From the NCBI RefSeq assembly GCF_037975245.1, contig NC_092574.1:9025713-9089712 (forward strand): DNA of 64,000 bases, given 5' to 3'. The notes below the pieces were generated by a model that saw only the letters and a list, made by a program, of their open reading frames with translations, did not search any database and had not been told where the DNA came from. Position numbers and translations under genes: made by a program. Shown in pieces: positions 57,403 to 64,000 of the stretch. The stretch comes from Apostichopus japonicus (Eukaryota; Echinodermata; Holothuroidea; Aspidochirotida; Stichopodidae). How positions within the stretch are numbered: the stretch's first letter is position 1; each line of letters starts with the position of its first letter.

Positions 57403-60400
57403 TTAGGCAATAAACTCATACGGTATAGGTTGAAGGGTCTCTGGGGTGATGTCCTTTCCTCTGACAAAGTGGCCCTCTCTTGGCTGGGTCGGCTGCAACA
57501 ATGAGAGAGAAAGAGAGATAAAAAGAGTGGTTACAAACCCAGGACAATGGAAGGTTGACTAGAAATCATTGATCAGATTGATGTAACAAATCTACCTTGT
57601 TGAGCTTTGAAAATTTTAGACTGCTAACATCTTAGCAAACTTCACTTTGTGCCAATCGTAATTTTCAGACCATGCATGGAAAATGGACAACTTGTTAAAC
57701 AAATACAAAGATGTCTTGTTATTTCTTTATATAGAACTTATGTAAAAATAGGCTTAACAGATGCAACACAACCTAATGAAGAGAAGACAAACAGAAATGC
57801 AACTGAAATGCAACATAAGTAACTGATTGGTCAGAATTATTCATGGCCATTGTGTATATACTTGAATATAGTTACAATACTTGTAATGCATGATACTAGG
57901 AGGCACACTTAGACAAAAACCAGTGACATAATACATCATACCCTACACAAGATAGGTAACATATGGATTTTTTTTTTACCATAGCTGGAACAGTATCGAG
58001 TCTTATGTCAAACAGAAGCAACTTATACATTGATACATTAATGCCTTAAAGTCTCAATACTTGTTGCTGATGAATTTGGGAAAACAATCTGCTGAAGCAG
58101 ATTCAATGTTTCTTATTCTAAATGCACTCTGACCAGGTGAGTTTAATGGAGAAAAGCTCTCGCAACCGAAAGAAATTTATTCTCTGTTGCCCTTATTGCG
58201 CGAACGATTTACCGTAAAATCATTGCACCACCCACATAAGTATGTTAATATACAAATGTAACCTAGATATACTCCTGTCGTCCACTTTTTTATCCAATTT
58301 CACAGAGGAAATGCTAAAAACGCCTGTTTTTCCCTTGCAATGGAAGGAAATGACACAATTTGGCAAGCTACATCGGTGAGACCGAAAAAAAGATACCGTT
58401 CAAGAGAAGGGAAATAAGAGCAAGCTATTTGTTAACATTGAGTCACACATAGTACAAGCTTGCTTTGATGCATTTTGATGCATCGATTTTGAAGGGTGGA
58501 GGGTCTGGTGGTGGGTTGTGGTTAATACCTCATGGAAGAACATGGGTCGTGGTCCCTTAAGTTTTCGGACTGCTGGACTACACAATATGCCGCTAAATCT
58601 GATGTCTAACTACATCCCCACAAATTGCTGGATCGAAATTGCAAGAAAACCAAACAAACCTGTCGCTTCAGATAGACTTTTATGCCCTTCTCCTTGGCTT
58701 CCTTTCGCAGCCTCTCGTTCTCCTTGACTCTCTTGACAAAGTTTTCCCTGCACTTGGAGTGCTTGACGTGCTCAACACGGACGTTGATACGCTTAGGAAT
58801 GATTTTATTCCTGTAATTGAAGCAAACAATTTTTTTGTTAAAAAAAATAGCAAGATTTTCATTGCAGTAATTGACAGACTGATGAAAAATTATGAGATTG
58901 GTGAAACATTTAAAAGTCAGAGATAGAATATAGAGCAGTTCTTACATAAAGAGATATCCAGTGTCCTTGGTTCTAGGAGTCACTACTCTGAAAGCAGTCA
59001 CAGCCTCAACGCCACTCAATGTAGTGATATCAAACAATATTTCAAAAAGTACATGATTGGTTGAGAGTGCGCCCTTTGCTAAACATTTAAAGGCATTGAA
59101 GACTCGCCCCAAGCCGCATGCCACGCTCTGAAAAAGTTAACTTTCCGTTGCTTGCAAGTGAAGTTTTCTTCTTGTCGCTACAAAATGCAGACAGTAATGA
59201 AACGTGATACCTTGTTATCTTTTATCTAGACCTGAGATGTCCAACACTGCTATGTACACTGTGTTGTGGGTATTGACCGTAGCTGTATGTATTGACTGTA
59301 CACTAGTGTCTAATTACCGATGGTAGCAAGCTGTGTGTGTATTTTCTGGGATCGATGGTGGGGTCTAAGACTTCTGTTACACCTTATTCGAAACTAGGTC
59401 AGATTACCGGCATGAGACGTTTCTTTGTGCGCGAGTATTCACACCCTTTTACGAGGTGGAACCTGGATATGCTGTTTTTCTGAGCTACTTAATTAAATCC
59501 ATGAACTAGTGACACAATAGCCTTCTACAACAGAAATGATTTATTTAGAGTTATAACCCACAGTTACAAATTAGGTGCAATTCTCTTGGAAACATTTTCA
59601 ATTGTAGAACATGTAACTGCAGAGGTAATTAGGCTTCATTGTGACATGGATAGCATCTGGTGATAACATTCATTTCTTAACAAAGAAAATCGGGTTTTGT
59701 GTCAAAAGAACAATACACTAAAAGTGCGGTGGGGTTATTATTTACTGAAAAACAAAGCATATTTCTAATTAAGAGGGAGTCGTTAGTAGATTTCGCAGCA
59801 GGAATTGAGATTCCCGCTTAAAAACTGTGGAGTTACATGCCCAAGCTTAGCTTTCGTCTCGACTTGTCTTATTCGGTTCTGCCCAATACAATTGGTGGAG
59901 GTTTGCACTAAGTGTAGACTGTAACCCCACACACTTACTTATCAGGCAACTTACCTCACTTGCTTGTTGACAATGACACCAACTGCATGCTGGGTGACAT
60001 TGAAGACCCTGCCTGTGCGTCCATGGTAAACCTTGTATGGCATACCTCGTTGAAAGGCTCCATTAGCCTGAATATTGTGAAAGAGAAGTAAGATTGCTAA
60101 TTAGTAGGTATTCAATTTAACAGTTCTAACCAAGCCCAGAAAATTTTAAGTTCATTATAACAAACAACATCAAACATGATGACAATTTATGGATTTTAAA
60201 GATTATATTGATCAATGCAACATCCTTAAATTTGACAAGTTGATCTTGGTTGGCCATTTCCTTTAACTATGTTCAAATAGTGCTAAAACTCCTACAACAT
60301 TAATTGAACTTGAGGCATTTCCTTTAAAATAATGAAGTAAAAGTCAAATTTTATTTTTCAAAAACCTTTTTCATTACATTACTACTAACATGAGAAGTGT

Positions 60401-60671
60401 CTGGGTATTAACATGTTGAAAATTATATCCAGTCCATTTATTACTCGCTCTTTAACCTTGGTGAAGTAATCTAGCAACGTGACTTGATGTCATCAACTGC
60501 AATCTTTTATTTTTAGTAAACACTAAGTAAGCTCACTTTGATGTCCACAATGTCGCCGATCTTGTACACTTTCATGAAGGTAGATAGAGGTTCTGCTCCA
60601 GCCTTCTTGAAAGGCTTAGAGAACATGTACCGTGTGCCCCTTCGGACACCATGAGTGTTGTTCTTCACCAT
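57403..60671 (-). CDS. RPL21: 60S ribosomal protein L21 (eL21)
   Basis: A component of the large ribosomal subunit. Coding exons: 60671-60537, 60067-59955, 58810-58660, 57492-57403; phases 0, 2, 0 agree and all introns are GT-AG. The product has 162 residues (human 160). It opens [20 protein letters not shown], has the [12 protein letters not shown] segment, [20 protein letters not shown] in the middle, then a basic [15 protein letters not shown] stretch, and ends PIPYEFIA. These match the known family along the whole length. The first coding exon starts with 10 bases of 5' UTR after an acceptor (tgctttcag), so a non-coding first exon lies upstream; I could not place it. The gene is tail-to-tail with USP12/46. 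Confidence 0.97.
59165..59451. repeat. Dispersed repeat, copy 2 (RPL21 intron 3)
   Basis: Matches 26821-27108 in the same orientation over its whole length, with small indels such as the loss of a gt unit near gtgtgtgtatttt. On the RPL21 transcript it is antisense. Family unknown. Confidence 0.9.
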
Positions 60672-61114
60672 TTTGATTCCTCTGAAAGCAAAATTCAACC
60701 ATAATGTAAAATGGAATATTAGAAGTGATTAAATTGATAACAAACAGATACGCATTTTTGAAGTTCTATGTGTCAAGGATTCTGCTTCCTTCACAAAACG
60801 CCAAACTGAAGGACTCTCTGACTATAACTCATTACCTACTGGAGAGTATTGAAGTGTGAAAAGGAAAATGATACTGCACACTGCTAAATGTCAAGTTCTG
60901 AAGCTGTGAGCAAGTGCTGAAGTAACAGCATCTGTAAAACAACTTGGGTTAAATTATTTGGCTGCATCCCTAACATATATAGTCAATGTCAAGCCAGCAT
61001 TTCATGATCTCTGACTGTTTGAAGCAAGCACTAATCAAGACTATTTAAAAAAATTTATCCTATCATAAAGATGTGTCTTTCTCAAAAGCATTTACAAAGT
61101 AATAAAATCCCCAA

Positions 61115-61322
61115 ATAAGTGCCCCCCCCCCTGGACCCAAGATTAATGATTTCTCCACTGCAACTCAGAGTCCATCTAAGCCAACCAAAAACTAGCGCAC
61201 CAATGGTGCAGAAGCTCATACCTTTTCGAGCTGAAAAATGTAGGGCCCACAAAACCAATTTTGGGCCCGTGAGGGATACCCCCCCCCCCCCTCCGTTAGC
61301 AGAATCCTGGCCACACCACTGG
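61115..61322. mobile_element. MITE-like element with C-runs
   Basis: Bounded by ccccctggacccaag at the left and atcctggccacaccactgg at the right. The reverse of the right end (ccagtggtgtggccaggat) resembles the ccagtggcgg ends of other elements here. Internal C-runs of 12-14 bases are present at both ends. No coding capacity. Confidence 0.45.
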
Positions 61323-61729
61323 CTATAATTCCTATTTTCCCCTTTAAATCCTATTTTACCCACTCTCTCAAACAATACCACTGACCTACCCTATTAAACT
61401 TTCTCCCCTCTACCTTAGCAGACATAACAAGCACTCCCTACAAGACATAACTTCACTAACTGCCTACATACCTCAGGCTAAAAGACTTCTAAGAATCGGC
61501 AAGTGCTGATTGGCTATAGGGCTCTCATGCTTACAGTTCAACAGTTAATAACAACTCCCAGTCCTGCTTTAATTCCACTAACTGCCTCTGCAGAGCTTAA
61601 CCACAAATGTAAACAAACACTGCAGAGACTGGGAGACAAATTAACGGAGCTTTGGCAAAAAGTGAAGGCTCAGATTTTTTTAAACAATGGGGATTAATTG
61701 TAATTAATTAACTTTTGACCAAAATTTTT

Positions 61730-62340
61730 TAGGCATCACCTTATTCATACACAATCCAACAATCATCAGTTCAACTTTGAATATGATCCATCAAAATCTT
61801 GAGGAGATTGAGATATTTGAAAATATTACAAAGAATGACCCCCGATGACCCCCTAAATGACCTTTGACCTCAATTTTCCGAACACCCCTCGTAACTCTCA
61901 TCCCGAGGAACATTGTGACCAAGTTTCATTATAATTGGCCATACACTGTACGAACAGGAGCAATTTGAAAATATAGGGCCGCGGCCCGGGCCACAAAAGA
62001 CCCCTAGTTGATCTTTGATCTCAAATTCATGAACACCCTGAAGGTAAAACTACCATAGTACTATCGTGACAAACCCTCAACATTGTACCATGGAATCTGT
62101 AGGAGAAGAAGCATTTTGCGTATTTCCACAAAATGGCCCATTACGGCCCACAGGTGACCTTTGACCCCAAATTTTAGACCATCTCTGATGGCCCTATACC
62201 CAATGGTCCTTGTGTCCAAGTTTCATGAAATTCCATCAAACACTGTGCGAGTGGGAGCGGTTTTACCAATTGTTGACGGATAGAGTGATAGACGCCGCAC
62301 TGTAACAATAGCTCACACCAGCATGCTGGTATGAGCTAAA
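61730..62340. mobile_element. Dispersed-type repeat with tgacctttgacc blocks
   Basis: Contains three tgacc/tgatctttga(c/t)c blocks, two accaagtttcat/tccaagtttcat blocks spaced through the unit, and ends gacgccgcactgtaac and a palindrome. The form is that of a common invertebrate non-autonomous repeat. The family name is not certain. Confidence 0.5.
62310..62337. repeat. 28-bp palindrome
   Basis: agctcacaccagcatgctgg then tatgagct is its own reverse complement except for one base pair. It lies at the right end of the tgacctttgacc repeat and is probably its terminal hairpin. Confidence 0.8.
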
Positions 62341-62344
62341 AACT

Positions 62345-64000
62345 TAATAGCAATGATTTCCCATGAGACTACTCAGTTTCTTTCACAAGTTGCCTTCATA
62401 CTGTGCTGAACATCATATATATTTTGGTATAGAGTAGGGTTGGGCGATATTTGCTTTTTAACGTCACGATAAATAGTTCAAAAATTATTGCGATATTTCG
62501 ATAATTACGTGAATTTTTTCTTGTTGTTTTAAGTGTGTTCGGGAACACCCTAAAAACAACTGCTGATTTCCCACCGGTGTTTTCGCGCAGCGAACACACC
62601 GAGCACGCGTCGCGTGCGAGCATAATGGCATAGGGTCCAGGGGCCCGCCTTAGGGCCCCGGTAGGGTCAAGGGGTGGAACCCCTTGTGGGGACTAGGGAG
62701 CGAAGTCCCCCGGAAAATTTTAGTATTTTGGGTGTCTGGCGATAAAAAATTCGCAGTTGAGGATTCAAATTACTGACAACTTTTTGAATTTAAATTGTCA
62801 CGAAACTGATGAAAATTTTAAAATGACAAGTTAGAGTAGCTATGTTTTGTGATAAAATGAAAAGAGATTTAATCTGTCTTACAATCTTTAAAAAGTTAAA
62901 CTTACAAAACTGTCAATTAGGATTATGAAACAAACTACGTTCGGCAAAGCCCCGTTTCTAGACTGCCTAAAAATGAACAGTGTGCACTATACGTACATCA
63001 GTTTACAACTGCAGTGTTTAACCCTACTTAAAGTAGAACGATAGTGACAGAAAAAAAATCTCTCATTTTCATATATAATGTAGTTTATATGTTACCAAGC
63101 AACATATTTTTTTAATTTTCCAAAAAGCACACCGGAAAGTCAAAAAAAGGGAATTAAAACATCGTTTTTTCGCCTCCGTAATTTAGGAATTTTCAAACGC
63201 TGCAACGACCTTGAACAGCCCTCAAGTCAGTGAATGACGTCACTGTGATGATCTTTTCTGTTGCGAACTGTTCAGTACGGAGCTGTGCGTGCATTTCGTG
63301 TCAGCATAACTGTTATTTTCCGGCGTAATGTTCAAGACATAAATAGATAATGAATATCATAGTGTTTCTTGATTTCTTCACCACGTGTTTACAAGTTTTT
63401 TTTACGAAATTTGCGGCGATTTCGCAACGATTTTCCAATATCTGAAGAGGTAACTCGCAAGCTGACCCAATTAAAGTAACGTAAATCTCAAGATCACGTT
63501 TTTGGCGGGTTTTATACAGAGTGATGTATGAATGTGCTCACTTACCAGTCAAACTGGCACAATAACAATAGTGATGATAGTCTCAAACGTAGATTAGTAT
63601 AACATCCGAAAGAAAATCCAAAGTTCTAAACAAAGTAGATTCGCTTGTATGCACTATAGGCCTACTGTAAAACATAAACGTTCCTTGTTCCGTGCGTCAT
63701 TAAATCCAACAGAATGGTTTCATTGAGCTTGAAATACAACCGCATTTGAACTCAATCGAGTTGTTAGTCTAGCTCGTACGATTTTCTCACTACATGCAAT
63801 GCCTATTGCGTTTATTCACATGCATGCCTCGTGGTTTGGGCTTCAGGAGGAATCGTATTCTAGCCCAACTTCACGTAGGTCCGCAAACGGTACTTTCACA
63901 CTGTGCAAACATAAGTGACAGTGTGCGCTAACGTAAGTAATACTTACACGATGTTTGTTTCGCTCGAGCATACACACATTTCCTATTTGTATTACATTTA
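62345..64000. other. Right-hand flank, no gene seen
   Basis: Contains a G/C-rich MITE-like patch at about 62580-62715 (gggcccgccttagggccccg, ggaaccccttgtggggacta). Otherwise it is unique-looking A-T rich DNA. It may hold the RPL21 promoter and first exon. Confidence 0.4.
63235..63242. promoter_or_regulatory. Perfect CRE palindrome TGACGTCA
   Basis: A full CRE site sits in a non-repetitive patch about 2.5 kb upstream of the first RPL21 coding exon. It could belong to the RPL21 promoter (non-coding first exon not located) or to a gene beyond the window. Motif evidence only. Confidence 0.3.

Noticed and set aside
60068-60536. Box C/D snoRNA in RPL21 intron 2 (TGATGA near 60495, minus strand)
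   Set aside because: No CTGA box lies at a suitable distance on that strand and no terminal stem is seen.

Overview
This is eukaryotic genomic DNA from an animal. Genes are split by GT-AG introns, intergenic DNA is long, and there are many minisatellites, (TA)n tracts, MITEs, tRNA-derived SINEs and LINE tails. Single-copy genes of vertebrate type, a tandem C-type lectin gene and the repeat style suggest a marine invertebrate deuterostome. An echinoderm is my best guess, from general character and not from a database match.

Layout. (1) 504-20338, plus strand: a complete DHHC palmitoyltransferase of the ZDHHC2/15/20 group. Its active-site Cys is residue 156. Two homologous, same-phase versions of the exon for the third and fourth membrane segments lie in tandem (10393-10528 and 11817-11949). 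They look mutually exclusive, because using both would shift the frame. (2) 20339-27550: convergent intergenic DNA holding a 25-bp minisatellite, a 43-bp minisatellite and nested MITE-like elements. (3) 27551-37740, minus strand: a membrane protein gene whose 5' end I could not find. Its order is two C-type lectin domains, an EGF-like module, an Ig domain, a Thr-rich stalk, a membrane helix and a short tail. (4) 37741-45873: repeat-rich DNA with a SINE, a LINE 3' end carrying a 307-bp duplication, a second LINE tail and a MITE. (5) 45874-54442, plus strand: the single USP12/USP46-type deubiquitinase, 381 residues in 11 coding exons. One intron appears to be GC-AG. (6) 57403-60671, minus strand: ribosomal protein eL21 (RPL21), 162 residues in four coding exons. 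(7) 60682-64000: repeats and a perfect CRE palindrome.

The genes are not a functional operon. Their linkage is still notable: in human, USP12 and RPL21 are neighbours on 13q12 and ZDHHC20 is on the same chromosome arm, so this may be an old synteny block. The lectin gene lies between ZDHHC and USP12/46.

All exon models were joined by hand from splice signals, phase continuity and recalled family features. No transcript or database search was available.
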